A stretch of 64,000 nt of DNA from Clostridium sp. HBUAS56010 (GCF_007115105.1 NZ_SULJ01000001.1:682001-746000); one strand, 5' to 3'; counted from the first letter of the stretch, positions 26,481-35,398 are shown. The notes: a model not told the origin generated them from the letters alone. Made by a program: numbers and translations.

Positions 26481-27938
26481 CTACCTCTCAATTAATATTA
26501 CCGACAGCACATCAAACTCCTGCTCCTTTAAGTCCTCCGGCGTTCCGGTTGTGATCCGCTCCCCGGCATAGGACAGACGCTCTCCAACAGAAAGCTTCAC
26601 GTGGGAAAGACCTTCTTTTAACAGACTTTTGCAGATTGCATTTACCGTATTGGTGCCATCAAGCAGAGCAAACACCTTATTCCCATGAGAAAGTTCTTTC
26701 AAAATATCTCCTTCTCTTCCATGAAAGCTTACCAGGTGCACATCCTGCCAACTGGTTTTCAGTCTGGCACAAAAATAGGACACAGAAGATATGCCAGGCA
26801 GTACTTCCACATCATAGCTGCTTTCCAGAGAAGGGTCAGAAAACGCTTCCACCATCTTTTTTGCTCCGCTATAAAATCCCGTATCTCCGGAATAGAGAAT
26901 TCCTATATTGAGAAACTCCTTATGTTCGTGAAGCCATGGAAGAATATCCGCTGCACTGTACCAGGGAAGCATTTTCCCATGAGAAATTACATCTTCTGCA
27001 TCCTTAAGCATTCTCCCTGCACCAAACACAACGTCGCATTCCTTTAACACACTGACTGCCTGCCCCGTTAACTGACCTGCTCCTCCCATTCCGGCACCAA
27101 TCAGGGTGACTTTCCGTCTGAGCGGCTGAAACAAAGAAGTTTTATCGGAAATCCCCACTTCTTCATCAGGCTCATATCCGTCCAGCACTTCTTTCACTTC
27201 TTCTGGTGTCATTCCGGTTTCTGGAGCGGGACGTCCGATGACTATGGCAGTAATCTGACATCTGGCAGCAGCTTCCATCTTCTCCTTGAATCCTCCCGCA
27301 CTGCCGGATTCTTTCGTAACCAGAAAACGGATGTCATACTGCCGGATCATGGCTTCATTCATTTCTGTAGAAAAAGGGCCCTGCATGCCAATCAGATGTT
27401 TTCCCTTTATTCCCATATCTGAACAGGAGGATATGACTGGTACAGAAGGAAGCACTCTGGCATAAATCCGTTCTTCAAAGGATTTCAGAGCTGTATATTT
27501 TAAAAGTTCCTTGCTGCCCGTTGTGACCAGAACCCCTCCTACTGTATTTTGGAGATATTCCACAGCTCCTTCTACCGAATCAGTCCATATAATATGTCCG
27601 TCTTTTGCCGCATCGTTTTTATCTGTCAGGGATTTTCTTATTACACGGATTCTCCGGACTCCTGTATGTTCACATGCCAGCTTAATATTCTCGCTGACCA
27701 CCGCCGCATAGGGATGGGTGGCATCTAAAACAAGAGTGATCCCATGCTCCAGAATAAAAGTCTCCATCTCTTCCTCATCCATAGGCGTCTGGTGAACAAA
27801 AAAATAAGGGCTGTCAGGAAGCACCATCTTCCCATATCCTGTGGCAACACTGATCCACACATTCTTTTTCTGCTCATGGCAGTATTCTGCCAGAAGCCTT
27901 CCCTCTGTGGTCCCGCCAAAGATCAGGATTCTACTCAT
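26481..27938 (-). CDS. cbiJE: Fused cobalt-precorrin-6A reductase (CbiJ) and cobalt-precorrin-7 C5-methyltransferase (CbiE)
   Basis: A 485-residue fusion. Residues about 1-250 are CbiJ/CobK (opening RILIFGGTTEGRLLAEYC, then DATHPYAAVVSENI). Residues about 275-485 are a tetrapyrrole methylase of the CbiE type (VTLIGAGMGGAGQLTG, YSGDTGFYSGAKKM). The two act at nearby steps, with CbiT, which is the next gene. Fusions among cbiE, cbiT and cbiJ are known in Firmicutes. Confidence 0.92.
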   Translation of the reverse strand: MSRILIFGGTTEGRLLAEYCHEQKKNVWISVATGYGKMVLPDSPYFFVHQTPMDEEEMETFILEHGITLVLDATHPYAAVVSENIKLACEHTGVRRIRVIRKSLTDKNDAAKDGHIIWTDSVEGAVEYLQNTVGGVLVTTGSKELLKYTALKSFEERIYARVLPSVPVISSCSDMGIKGKHLIGMQGPFSTEMNEAMIRQYDIRFLVTKESGSAGGFKEKMEAAARCQITAIVIGRPAPETGMTPEEVKEVLDGYEPDEEVGISDKTSLFQPLRRKVTLIGAGMGGAGQLTGQAVSVLKECDVVFGAGRMLKDAEDVISHGKMLPWYSAADILPWLHEHKEFLNIGILYSGDTGFYSGAKKMVEAFSDPSLESSYDVEVLPGISSVSYFCARLKTSWQDVHLVSFHGREGDILKELSHGNKVFALLDGTNTVNAICKSLLKEGLSHVKLSVGERLSYAGERITTGTPEDLKEQEFDVLSVILIER

Positions 27939-28665
27939 GTCTGTATCCTCTTGGAGTAACCATCTTTCCGTTGATGTTTTTCGTCATGGAATTGCCGATA
28001 TAAACAGTTGTAAACATATCCACCTGGGTCTCCCTTAACTCTTTGAGGGTCATAACTGCCAGTTCTTCTTTTTCCCTGCCTATATTTTTTGCAATTCCGC
28101 AGACGGTCTCCGGCTCCTTGTATTCCAGAACCATATCGCAGGCTTTCTTCAGATAATCTGCTCTTTTTTTACTGGAAGGATTATAAAGGCAGAGAACCAT
28201 ATCCGCTTTTGCTGACAGTTTCAGCCTTTCTTCAATGGACTCCATGGGAGTGAGCAGATCGCTTAAACTGATAACCGCAAAGTCATGGCCAAGAGGGGCT
28301 CCAAGAATGGCTCCTCCGCTTAAAGCTGCCGTGACCCCTGGAATGATCTCAATATCCAAATCCGCTTCTGCCAGCTCCAGAATCAAACCGCTCATTCCAT
28401 ATACACCGGAATCTCCGCTGCACACCATGGATACGGTCTTTCCCTTACCAGCCTCCAAAAGTGCCATCTCGCACCGCTCTTTTTCTTTTCGCATAGGCGT
28501 TGTAAGAAGTTCCTTTCCGGGAAAATGGTCCCGGACCAGATCTATGTATACAGTATACCCAACAATCACTTCGCTTTTATTGAGGGCATTAACCGCTCTT
28601 ATGGTCATATCTTCGTAGGAGCCTGGACCGATTCCTACTACATAAAGTTTTCCTGTTTTTTTCAT
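27931..28665 (-). CDS. cbiH: Cobalt-factor III (precorrin-3B) C17-methyltransferase
   Basis: A 244-residue tetrapyrrole methylase that methylates C17 and contracts the macrocycle ring. Landmarks: LYVVGIGPGSYEDMT and CSGDSGVYGMSGL. ATG 28665 follows GGAAGGTGA and overlaps the cbiG stop as ATGA; the longer frame from a TTG at 28680 includes the ribosome binding site and is rejected. Confidence 0.93.
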   Translation of the reverse strand: MKKTGKLYVVGIGPGSYEDMTIRAVNALNKSEVIVGYTVYIDLVRDHFPGKELLTTPMRKEKERCEMALLEAGKGKTVSMVCSGDSGVYGMSGLILELAEADLDIEIIPGVTAALSGGAILGAPLGHDFAVISLSDLLTPMESIEERLKLSAKADMVLCLYNPSSKKRADYLKKACDMVLEYKEPETVCGIAKNIGREKEELAVMTLKELRETQVDMFTTVYIGNSMTKNINGKMVTPRGYRHE

Positions 28666-29699
28666 ATTCTCACCTTCCAATCAAGAACAGCGGCTGCTAC
28701 GGTTACGCCGTGAACCGGCTGTTTTTTTATAAAAAGAGAACCTCCTCCCAATTCTCCCATAAAGGTAATGGCTGCCCGTTCACATACATTATCGACCCCT
28801 GTCACCTGTTTTACAAAAGGCGAGGGGGTGAAGGTTCCTTCCGCCTCCAAAAGTACCTTTGCCGGATAAGTAACAAAAGGAATTCCATTTATATTGGCAA
28901 ACCGGCAGATTCCTTCTTCTTCTTTTTTCAAATCAATGCTGGCACATGCTCTAAGACTCTCTTTGCTTATATTCCAGGCTTTAAGCACCTGGTCAACCGC
29001 AGATACAATTCCCTCCACCGGAATTCCCTTTCTGCAGCCAATTCCAAGAACCACCACCCGGGGAACCAGCTTTAAGGCATGTTTTAAATTTTCTTCCACC
29101 TGGTCTTTGATGGTAATATACAAATCCGTCTTACCAGACTGGCAGAAAGAAAGTCCCTGGGGCAAATTCCCTTCCACTGGAAAATCGCTGAAAAATCCCA
29201 CCTTTTCTTCATTTAATAAAGCAGAAGAAATCTCTTTGATCATCGGCAGGCGGGTAATATATAGCCCCTGCTCCTGTGCAAAAAGATCCACTGCAAATTT
29301 ATCATGAATATCCGTAGCTGTAGTAATGACCGCCTGTGCTCCCGTAATCTTCGCTGCCCGTTTTGTCAGTTCATTGGCACCTCCCAGATGACCTGATAAA
29401 AGAGAAATGGAGAAATGTCCCATGTCATCAAGCACTACAACTGCCGGATCCTTGTCCTTTCCCTGCAAAAAAGGAGCAATGGCACGAACCGCAATCCCTG
29501 CCGCCCCAATGAAAATAATCCCGTCTTTTTGTTCAAACTGTTGTCTGGTCCATTCCTTCAAAGAAGAGCTTACACGAAAAAGCCTATCCTCAGATGGACC
29601 AAATCCCTGACACTGATCTCCTTCTTTCGCCAGTTCTTCCATCAGATGTACGCATAACCCGGCTCCTGCCTTTGTAAAGCAGATAAGGGAAAGCTTCAT
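28662..29699 (-). CDS. cbiG: Cobalt-precorrin-5A hydrolase
   Basis: A 345-residue CbiG that opens the delta-lactone and releases acetaldehyde. It has the N-terminal region with FIGAAGIAVRAIAPFL, the GHLGGANELT motif and a C-terminal domain with VVLGIGCRKG. Overlaps cbiF by 4 nt (ATGA). Confidence 0.94.
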   Translation of the reverse strand: MKLSLICFTKAGAGLCVHLMEELAKEGDQCQGFGPSEDRLFRVSSSLKEWTRQQFEQKDGIIFIGAAGIAVRAIAPFLQGKDKDPAVVVLDDMGHFSISLLSGHLGGANELTKRAAKITGAQAVITTATDIHDKFAVDLFAQEQGLYITRLPMIKEISSALLNEEKVGFFSDFPVEGNLPQGLSFCQSGKTDLYITIKDQVEENLKHALKLVPRVVVLGIGCRKGIPVEGIVSAVDQVLKAWNISKESLRACASIDLKKEEEGICRFANINGIPFVTYPAKVLLEAEGTFTPSPFVKQVTGVDNVCERAAITFMGELGGGSLFIKKQPVHGVTVAAAVLDWKVRI

Positions 29700-30463
29700 G
29701 TAGGTTCACCAGTTCCCTTCCGGTATTCTGTTGTAAAAACAGGATCATAAAGCTTGGACCTTTCGTAAGAACTTTGAGATACGGCATTGCCTACTATAAT
29801 TAAAGCTGTCTTTTTTATCTTATATCTGTCTGCCTCATCTTTCAGACTTTCAACGGTGCAGACAACCGTTTTCTCCTCTTCCCAGGTGGCTTTGTATACA
29901 ATCGCAGCCGGAGTTTCGGGGGTATACCCGCCTTTTATCAGTTCTCTTGAAAGTTCTTTTAGCATGCCAGTGCTTAAAAAGATCACCATAGTAGCGCCAT
30001 GGGCGGCAAAAGATGAGATGGATTCCCTATCCGGCACTGGAGTTCTTCCAGCCATCCGGGTGATTACCACGCTCTGGCTCACCTTGGGAAGGGTATATTC
30101 CATCTTAAGTGCTGATGCCGCTCCGCAAAATGAGCTGACTCCCGGACAAACTTCATAGGAGATATGAAGTTTGTCAAGAAGATCCATCTGCTCTCTGATG
30201 GCACCATAAATACATGGATCTCCCGTATGAAGCCTTACAGTTATCTTGTTGTCTTGTTCTGCCTGTCCGATTACGGCAATTACTTCTTCTAATGTCATTG
30301 CTGCACTGTCATAGACCTGACAGCCTTCTTTTCTCTCATCAAGCAGCACGGGATTGACCAGGGAACCTGCATAGATAATGACATCAGCCTGTTTTAGCAG
30401 TTCTTTGCCTCTGACAGTAATTAAATCCGGTGCTCCTGGACCGGCTCCTACAATATGTACCAT
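29696..30463 (-). CDS. cbiF: Cobalt-precorrin-4 C11-methyltransferase
   Basis: A 255-residue tetrapyrrole methylase: VHIVGAGPGAPDLIT at the N-terminus, RLHTGDPCIYGAIREQ in the SAM pocket, and TRMAGRTPVPDRES, which distinguishes CbiF/CobM. Starts 2 nt after cbiL ends. Confidence 0.94.
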   Translation of the reverse strand: MVHIVGAGPGAPDLITVRGKELLKQADVIIYAGSLVNPVLLDERKEGCQVYDSAAMTLEEVIAVIGQAEQDNKITVRLHTGDPCIYGAIREQMDLLDKLHISYEVCPGVSSFCGAASALKMEYTLPKVSQSVVITRMAGRTPVPDRESISSFAAHGATMVIFLSTGMLKELSRELIKGGYTPETPAAIVYKATWEEEKTVVCTVESLKDEADRYKIKKTALIIVGNAVSQSSYERSKLYDPVFTTEYRKGTGEPT

Positions 30464-30465
30464 AT

Positions 30466-31143
30466 CTACCTCACAATCAATAATGAATAATAGCCTGCTG
30501 TATCAGGAATCTCTTCCAGGGAGCGGTATACCCGTTCCTCTGGCATTCCGCAGTTTTCCACCATCAGAGCTTCCAAACCGTTTTTTCTGACCTCTTCTTT
30601 TACCGCCTTCATCTGCCTTCCTGCCTTCATCAGAACTTTTACTCCCGGCAGTTTCAACGCATCGGAAATCTGGTAAGATGCAGGAATGATGTGAAGTTCC
30701 TCTGCTCCTGTGACAAGAGGAATCTGAAGCCTTGCTGCCACCGCACAAAAAGAGGGAATCCCGCTCTCTAAACGGAATTCATAGCCCTCTGCTTCCAGAC
30801 GTCTGGTTAAATAGGTAAAGGTGGAATAAATACTCACATCACCAAGAGTAATAAACCCCACATTCTCTCCCCGTTCCAGACATTCCATGACCATTTCAGC
30901 CGCTTTTTCGTGGCTTTCTTCTAAAATCTTCTGATCTTTGGTCATCGGCATGGGAAGGCTAAGACACCTTTTATCTTCGATCTCCGGCACTGCCTGTCTG
31001 GCAATCTGGTAAGCAGTGCATTGCTCTTTGTCACTGTGGGGAATTGCAATCACGTTTAATTCCCGAATCCTCTTTGCCGCTTTTATTGTCATAAGTTCCG
31101 GATCTCCTGGTCCCACTCCGATTCCGTACATGATCCCTGCCAT
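30466..31143 (-). CDS. cbiL: Cobalt-precorrin-2 C20-methyltransferase
   Basis: A 225-residue tetrapyrrole methylase with GIGVGPGDPELMTIKA and TLGDVSIYSTFTYL, the latter typical of CbiL/CobI. It performs the first peripheral methylation after cobalt insertion. Start ATG follows GGAGGAAC. Between cbiD and cbiF. Confidence 0.93.
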   Translation of the reverse strand: MAGIMYGIGVGPGDPELMTIKAAKRIRELNVIAIPHSDKEQCTAYQIARQAVPEIEDKRCLSLPMPMTKDQKILEESHEKAAEMVMECLERGENVGFITLGDVSIYSTFTYLTRRLEAEGYEFRLESGIPSFCAVAARLQIPLVTGAEELHIIPASYQISDALKLPGVKVLMKAGRQMKAVKEEVRKNGLEALMVENCGMPEERVYRSLEEIPDTAGYYSLLIVR

Positions 31144-31174
31144 GCTGTTCCTCCTGTTGGTTTTATCCTTTGTT

Positions 31175-32353
31175 TTATCCTTTGTTTTCCTTTGAAAATA
31201 TTCCGATTAATTCTTTTGCGCCTTTGCTCATGCCAAGGATTCCATAGGAGGCAGAAAATGTAACTACTTCCACGGTGATCCCCTGACTCCAGCCTGTGGC
31301 ATATTCTTTTATTCTATGTACAACCTCATCCATAACCGGTTTTAAAATCTCATACTCCACTAAGATTCCTGCTGCATCCTCCATGGTATTGGCGCTTAAG
31401 ATCCGCTGCTTTAATTCTTCATCCGGGCTAAAAATCCCACTGACACAGTCTAAGAGAATCTCCATGCGCCGGTCCCCATATTTGGAATGGGTGTTGAAAA
31501 CACCGCCAGCCACCTTGATCAGTTTACCAATATGACCCACAAAAAGAATCTTTTCAAATCCTTCTTTTTTTGCCATACCAAAAGCTTCTCCAATAAAATT
31601 GCTGCAGATTACTCCATCCTTCATGGAAAGAGCCAGGGTTTCCTTAATAAATGCTTCCCCATAATTGCCGGGAGTTAAGATTACACGCTTTTCCCCCGCT
31701 ACCGCTTTCATATGGAGTTCCAACTCAATGGTTGCTGTCAGTGCTGCTTCACTCATTGGTTTTACTATACCGGTTGTTCCGAGAATAGAAAGTCCGCCTT
31801 TGATGCCCAGTTTCCCATTAAAGGTCTTTTCTGCCAGTTCTTTTCCCTCCGGCATGGATATGGAAATCTTTAAAGAGCCTTCATATCCGGCTTCCCGTCT
31901 GGCATCTGAAACTGCCTGAAATATCATGGCTCTTGGAACCGGATTAATGGCAGGCATTCCAACAGGGCAGGATAAGCCTGGTTTTGTCACCCAGCCAATC
32001 CCCTCTCCAGCCGTCAGATAAAGGGGGCTGTCCTCATTCGCTTCCCCCTGACTGCAATAGCAGGTCTTTAATGCTTCTGCCTCGTCCTCTCCCAAATATT
32101 CCACCGCAGCAAAAACCATGGCATGGTGAGTTACATCAGGATCATCTCCTGCATCCTTTTGTACCGCACACACAGCCTTTCTCTGGTTTATGACAGCATG
32201 AAAAAGGGGCAGATCGGCCTCCGTCCCTTTTGGTGTAATAAGCTTCATATGTTGTATATAATTTCCACAAAGCAGCATAGCTGCTGCCGCTTTGGCGGCA
32301 ACGGCTGCACAGGTTCCGGTAGTAAATCCGCTTCTCAGTTCACGTTTTTCCAT
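31175..32353 (-). CDS. cbiD: Cobalt-precorrin-5B C1-methyltransferase
   Basis: A 392-residue CbiD, opening with RSGFTTGTCAAVAAKAA as in the family, and with GGLSILGTTGIVKPMSE and FVGHIGKLIKVAGG later. CbiD is specific to the anaerobic cobalamin route, which identifies this pathway as the oxygen-independent one. First gene of the cbiD-cbiL-cbiF-cbiG-cbiH-cbiJE-cbiT-cbiA-cobT-cobU operon. Confidence 0.95.
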   Translation of the reverse strand: MEKRELRSGFTTGTCAAVAAKAAAAMLLCGNYIQHMKLITPKGTEADLPLFHAVINQRKAVCAVQKDAGDDPDVTHHAMVFAAVEYLGEDEAEALKTCYCSQGEANEDSPLYLTAGEGIGWVTKPGLSCPVGMPAINPVPRAMIFQAVSDARREAGYEGSLKISISMPEGKELAEKTFNGKLGIKGGLSILGTTGIVKPMSEAALTATIELELHMKAVAGEKRVILTPGNYGEAFIKETLALSMKDGVICSNFIGEAFGMAKKEGFEKILFVGHIGKLIKVAGGVFNTHSKYGDRRMEILLDCVSGIFSPDEELKQRILSANTMEDAAGILVEYEILKPVMDEVVHRIKEYATGWSQGITVEVVTFSASYGILGMSKGAKELIGIFSKENKG

Positions 32354-32403
32354 TATTTATCCTCTTCGAGGTACATTATAAAATATTTTAGCCTCTGGTG
32401 CAA
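32354..32403 (-). promoter_or_regulatory. Promoter and short leader of the cbiD operon
   Basis: TTGCAC (32403-32398), 17-bp spacer, consensus TATAAT (32380-32375). Predicted start near 32368 gives a leader of only about 15 nt. CCTCGAAGAGG (32371-32361) is a small inverted repeat that includes the ribosome binding site GAGG. There is no room for a cobalamin riboswitch. Confidence 0.75.
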
Positions 32404-32422
32404 GGATATTCCGGTTTTTCCT

Positions 32423-32644
32423 CTATGCCTCTTCTGGTTTTTCTAAAACTTCTCTTTTTAGTTCTCTTTTTCTTTTGGTAATCAGACCTCCGATTCGTCC
32501 GCTCTCTTTTGCCGTCAGACTGCGCCAGCCCCCGGTTATTACTTTATCACTAAGTCCAAGCTCTGTGGCTATTTCAAATTTAAGTACTTCCTCTGGTTTT
32601 AAATTATGGGGATCAAATGGTTCATTTTTCTTTCCTTTTGACAT
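32423..32644 (-). CDS. Small acid-soluble spore protein, alpha/beta type (divergent)
   Basis: A 73-residue protein with the two SASP signatures: LKFEIATELGL (compare KYEIASEFGV) and SGRIGGLITKRKREL (compare GSVGGEITKRLV). Family members coat and protect DNA in the spore core. It has a Lys/Glu-rich tail and an extended linker (SDKVITGGWRSLTAKE) unlike the main SASPs, so it may be a minor or specialised one. AAAGGAG precedes the start. An imperfect palindrome (CAGGGGTAT...ATACCCTG, about 32669-32701) lies upstream; I could not identify a sigma-G promoter with confidence. Confidence 0.8.
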   Translation of the reverse strand: MSKGKKNEPFDPHNLKPEEVLKFEIATELGLSDKVITGGWRSLTAKESGRIGGLITKRKRELKREVLEKPEEA

Positions 32645-32725
32645 CTCTTTTTCGTCTCCTTTCTTCCATCAGGGTATTTACCCTAGTGAGAGTATACCCC
32701 TGAAAAAAGGAATTAAACGTACCCC

Positions 32726-32917
32726 TTAATATCTTCTTGGAATAATAAGTGCGGCAATAATATATGCCAGGATTCCAGGACCGGAACAGGTTAAAAGCAC
32801 CCATAAAAGCCGGATAATTGTTGCATCAATGCTAAAATATTCTGCAATTCCTCCGCACACGCCGCAAAGCATCTTATCAGTATCTGACCGGTATAATTTC
32901 TTTTGATTGTCGTCCAT
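32726..32917 (-). CDS. PspC-domain membrane protein
   Basis: A 63-residue PspC protein: KLYRSDTDKMLCGVCGGIAEYFSIDATIIRLLW followed by one long hydrophobic segment with a Pro kink and a short basic end. PspC proteins are small envelope-stress or anti-sigma-like membrane proteins. AGGAGGAG precedes the start. Last gene of the PadR-led envelope cassette; a paralogue opens the cassette at 34921-35160. Confidence 0.88.
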   Translation of the reverse strand: MDDNQKKLYRSDTDKMLCGVCGGIAEYFSIDATIIRLLWVLLTCSGPGILAYIIAALIIPRRY

Positions 32918-32938
32918 CTTTGTTCTCCTCCTGTATCA

Positions 32939-33829
32939 TCAGTTTCCATAGTTCACTTTAATTGCGCCTACTTCCACATCTAAATTCATGTCTTTTTCTG
33001 CTCCATGATCAAACTGGTTGCTGCTTTCTAAAACAGACATTCCATCCTCTCCCAGCTTCACGGCTCCAAGTTTACAATTTAAATCATAATTAAAATCTTC
33101 CTTTTTGCCGCCTGGATTTAATGACACGGCTCCTGCCCTGCATTTGACAGATACATCACCGTTCATGGCTCCTGCAAATGCCAAAGCTCCTGCCTCCACT
33201 TCCGACTGAAAGGTTCCGACCTTTCCCTGCTCAATTCTGATTGCACCGCCTCTGGCGGTCAGATCCATCTCAACGGCATTCAGTCCTTTCGCACTCATCG
33301 TCAGTCTGGTCACCTGTCTTTTCTGATTCATACCAGAACGGTGTAAATCAAAGTCCACACGGGAAAATTCATAGTTCTTTGGTATATGAATGGTAAAAAG
33401 TATCTCGTCTCCCCTCCGGTTCTTCTTTCCTGAACGGTTTGACAGTGTTAATATGCCCTCCTCTTCCGTAATCTCATAACCAGACGCCTCCTGATTGCTG
33501 TTTATGGTGATGGTTTCATCTGGAGAATCATCTTTTATTAAAACCATTCCTAAGGTAATGTCCCCATGAAGCTCCTTCACACCTTCTGTGGTATATATGA
33601 TTTCCCCCTGATCCATATAATATCCAAAATCCTTGTCAGAGAGAAAATCTTCCTGGTCAAATAATTCATTGCTGGAAATATCCCCCAACTGGGTCTTCCA
33701 CTGCTTCATCGGTTCCGGGAGAACATCCATTACATTCCCTCCAAATGCCGATGATACCACGGCAATTGCTCCGCCTGCAAAAATACAGATCAGCGCTGCC
33801 GTCAGACATGCCTTGATAAACCGGTTCAT
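32939..33829 (-). CDS. DUF4097-type beta-strand repeat membrane protein
   Basis: A 296-residue protein with an N-terminal signal/anchor helix (about residues 7-28) and a C-terminal region of repeated short beta strands (VEMDLTARGGAIRIEQG, VEAGALAFAGAMNGDVSVKCRAGAVSL) typical of DUF4097/putative adhesin domains found with LiaF- and PspC-like envelope-stress proteins. Overlaps the DUF1700 gene by 4 nt (ATGA). Role: probably sensing or buffering envelope stress together with its neighbours. Confidence 0.8.
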   Translation of the reverse strand: MNRFIKACLTAALICIFAGGAIAVVSSAFGGNVMDVLPEPMKQWKTQLGDISSNELFDQEDFLSDKDFGYYMDQGEIIYTTEGVKELHGDITLGMVLIKDDSPDETITINSNQEASGYEITEEEGILTLSNRSGKKNRRGDEILFTIHIPKNYEFSRVDFDLHRSGMNQKRQVTRLTMSAKGLNAVEMDLTARGGAIRIEQGKVGTFQSEVEAGALAFAGAMNGDVSVKCRAGAVSLNPGGKKEDFNYDLNCKLGAVKLGEDGMSVLESSNQFDHGAEKDMNLDVEVGAIKVNYGN

Positions 33830-34560
33830 AGACTCCTCCTTTTACGAAATAAGTTCTGAATCAGATTTACACAGCTTTCAAATAAAAACGGGATAAATCT
33901 GCCGTAAAACAACCCGCTTAAAGCCAGACCTAAAAATCCGATTCCTAAAATCAATACCCCTGCACCAAGGACCAGAAGTCCGCCTAACGGATGAATCACT
34001 GTGGAAACAAATCCAGCCACGATTAAAGCAATTCCCGCGGCAAGAAAAGCCAGCGTAAGGGCACCTACAACCACCACCACTGCAATTAATACTCCAAACA
34101 ATCCTCCCACCAGTCCAAGCAGCCCGCCTCCGATTCCAAGCAGCATGGGAGATGCTGCCACCAGAAGAAGAATCCATACAATAAGCCTTGCCCGTCGTCC
34201 TGCCTCGCGAGGTTCTTCTTTTTTATTTCCTGATTCCGCCTTCCCTCTGTCTTCCATATTCTCTGATGCCTCCGGAAGATCATAGCGGTTGGCTACCTGA
34301 TAATTAGGATCTTTGAAGCGTTCATCCTCATAACCTTTTTCTGTAAATTCTCCCCCATCCTTTAGGTTGCCTGAAATCTCTGTACGGATAATTGCCGCAA
34401 TCCGCTCCGGACTTCCGAAATTGCTGATGACCTCTTTTTCACTCTCCGGTCCTGCCTCTTCCAGATAATTCCTGTAATATTCAATGGCATCTGCTTTTTC
34501 TTCCTCTGGAATATCAGAAAGCAAATACTCCAGTCTTTCCATAAACTCTTCCATGCTCAT
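33826..34560 (-). CDS. DUF1700 (HAAS-type) membrane protein
   Basis: A 244-residue protein. The N-terminal about 70 residues (MEEFMERLEYLLSDIPEEEKADAIEYYRNY) form the HAAS-like helical domain that partners PadR regulators; the C-terminal 110 residues are three to four glycine-rich membrane helices ending in basic FRKRRSL. It overlaps padR (ATGA) and the DUF4097 gene, the usual order for this cassette. Confidence 0.85.
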   Translation of the reverse strand: MSMEEFMERLEYLLSDIPEEEKADAIEYYRNYLEEAGPESEKEVISNFGSPERIAAIIRTEISGNLKDGGEFTEKGYEDERFKDPNYQVANRYDLPEASENMEDRGKAESGNKKEEPREAGRRARLIVWILLLVAASPMLLGIGGGLLGLVGGLFGVLIAVVVVVGALTLAFLAAGIALIVAGFVSTVIHPLGGLLVLGAGVLILGIGFLGLALSGLFYGRFIPFLFESCVNLIQNLFRKRRSL

Positions 34561-34877
34561 ATATGTGCCTCCTCAAAAATCCGGGATATCTTCTTGGAAT
34601 AATTCTCCCACTCCCCTTTATACAGGTTCAACTGGACCCGTCCTTTTTCCGTAATCTTATAATATCTCCGGTTTCTTCCATCAAATGCCTTATCATACAC
34701 TTCCAGACACTCTTCTTTTTGCAGCCTTCTTAAAACCGGATACAGGGTCGATTCCGAAATTTCTATTACATTCCTCACATCCTGGGTAATCTTATAACCA
34801 TAGGTGCCTTCTGCGTCTATGGATACTACTGCCAGAACAATGGCATCCAATAAGGCTGCTCCTGTGTTAAAAACCAT
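34557..34877 (-). CDS. PadR-family transcriptional regulator
   Basis: A 106-residue winged-helix PadR protein (TYGYKITQDVRNVIEISESTLYPVLRRLQKEECLEVY) with a short C-terminal dimerisation helix. Likely represses its own operon; AT-rich inverted repeats around the promoter at 35238-35266 are candidate operators. Follows the first PspC gene. Confidence 0.9.
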   Translation of the reverse strand: MVFNTGAALLDAIVLAVVSIDAEGTYGYKITQDVRNVIEISESTLYPVLRRLQKEECLEVYDKAFDGRNRRYYKITEKGRVQLNLYKGEWENYSKKISRIFEEAHI

Positions 34878-34920
34878 ATGTTCACTCCTATCTCTGCTGG
34901 CAAAATACAGCCTCTTCCCT

Positions 34921-35160
34921 CTAATTCTCCGGCTCCACGGGTATAATTACCGCTGCAATAATATAAACCACCAGACTGGTTCCTACCAGGGAAAGCCCCA
35001 TCATTGAATGAAACAGCAAACGCCATGACTGAAACATCATAAGGAATATCCAAATCAGTCTTATCATGACCGGATCCACCCGAAAGTACTCTCCAATGCC
35101 TCCGCAGATCCCGCAGATCACCTTATTTTTTCTGGAACGGTACAACTTCTTCGGTCCCAT
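34921..35160 (-). CDS. PspC-domain membrane protein
   Basis: A 79-residue PspC paralogue of 32726-32917. Both carry CGICGGIGEYFxxD-like cores followed by hydrophobic helices; this copy has a longer hydrophobic region (two segments) ending IPVEPEN. First gene of the envelope cassette, immediately behind a consensus promoter. Confidence 0.87.
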   Translation of the reverse strand: MGPKKLYRSRKNKVICGICGGIGEYFRVDPVMIRLIWIFLMMFQSWRLLFHSMMGLSLVGTSLVVYIIAAVIIPVEPEN

Positions 35161-35174
35161 AAAAGCCGCCTCTC

Positions 35175-35266
35175 TTTCTTGTATAAAACAATATATAATA
35201 TTATTTCATTCTCTATATTATATCGTGTATAGTATATATTATATGTTGTATAATATTGTTTGTCAA
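35175..35266 (-). promoter_or_regulatory. Consensus promoter and AT-palindrome region of the PspC/PadR cassette
   Basis: TTGACA (35266-35261), 17-bp spacer, TATAAT (35243-35238): a perfect consensus sigma-A promoter. The following about 70 bp to the first gene is almost entirely A/T with overlapping inverted repeats (for example CTATATTATAT...TATAG around 35214-35233), suitable as PadR operators. Such a strong core promoter implies tight repression. Confidence 0.75.
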
Positions 35267-35317
35267 CTCTTATTACATACTTTTTATAAATCTTCTCAGG
35301 CTCATAGCTGGGAAGAA

Positions 35318-35363
35318 ATAAAAAACGAACTCCCACTCAGGCTTATCCTGGTATGGAAGTTCG
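35318..35363. terminator. Terminator after the TRAP-type binding protein gene
   Basis: CGAACTCCC (35326-35334) pairs with GGAAGTTCG (35355-35363). T-runs lie on both sides (TTTTTTATTT for minus transcripts, CTTTTTATTT for plus). Confidence 0.85.
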
Positions 35364-35398
35364 CTTTTTATTTCATAATATATTATTTTCGGATTCTA

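Noticed and set aside
35175-35260. AT-rich palindromes as a phage or element attachment site or replication origin
   Set aside because: There is no integrase, no direct-repeat partner and no DnaA-box cluster; the position over a consensus promoter suggests regulator sites instead.
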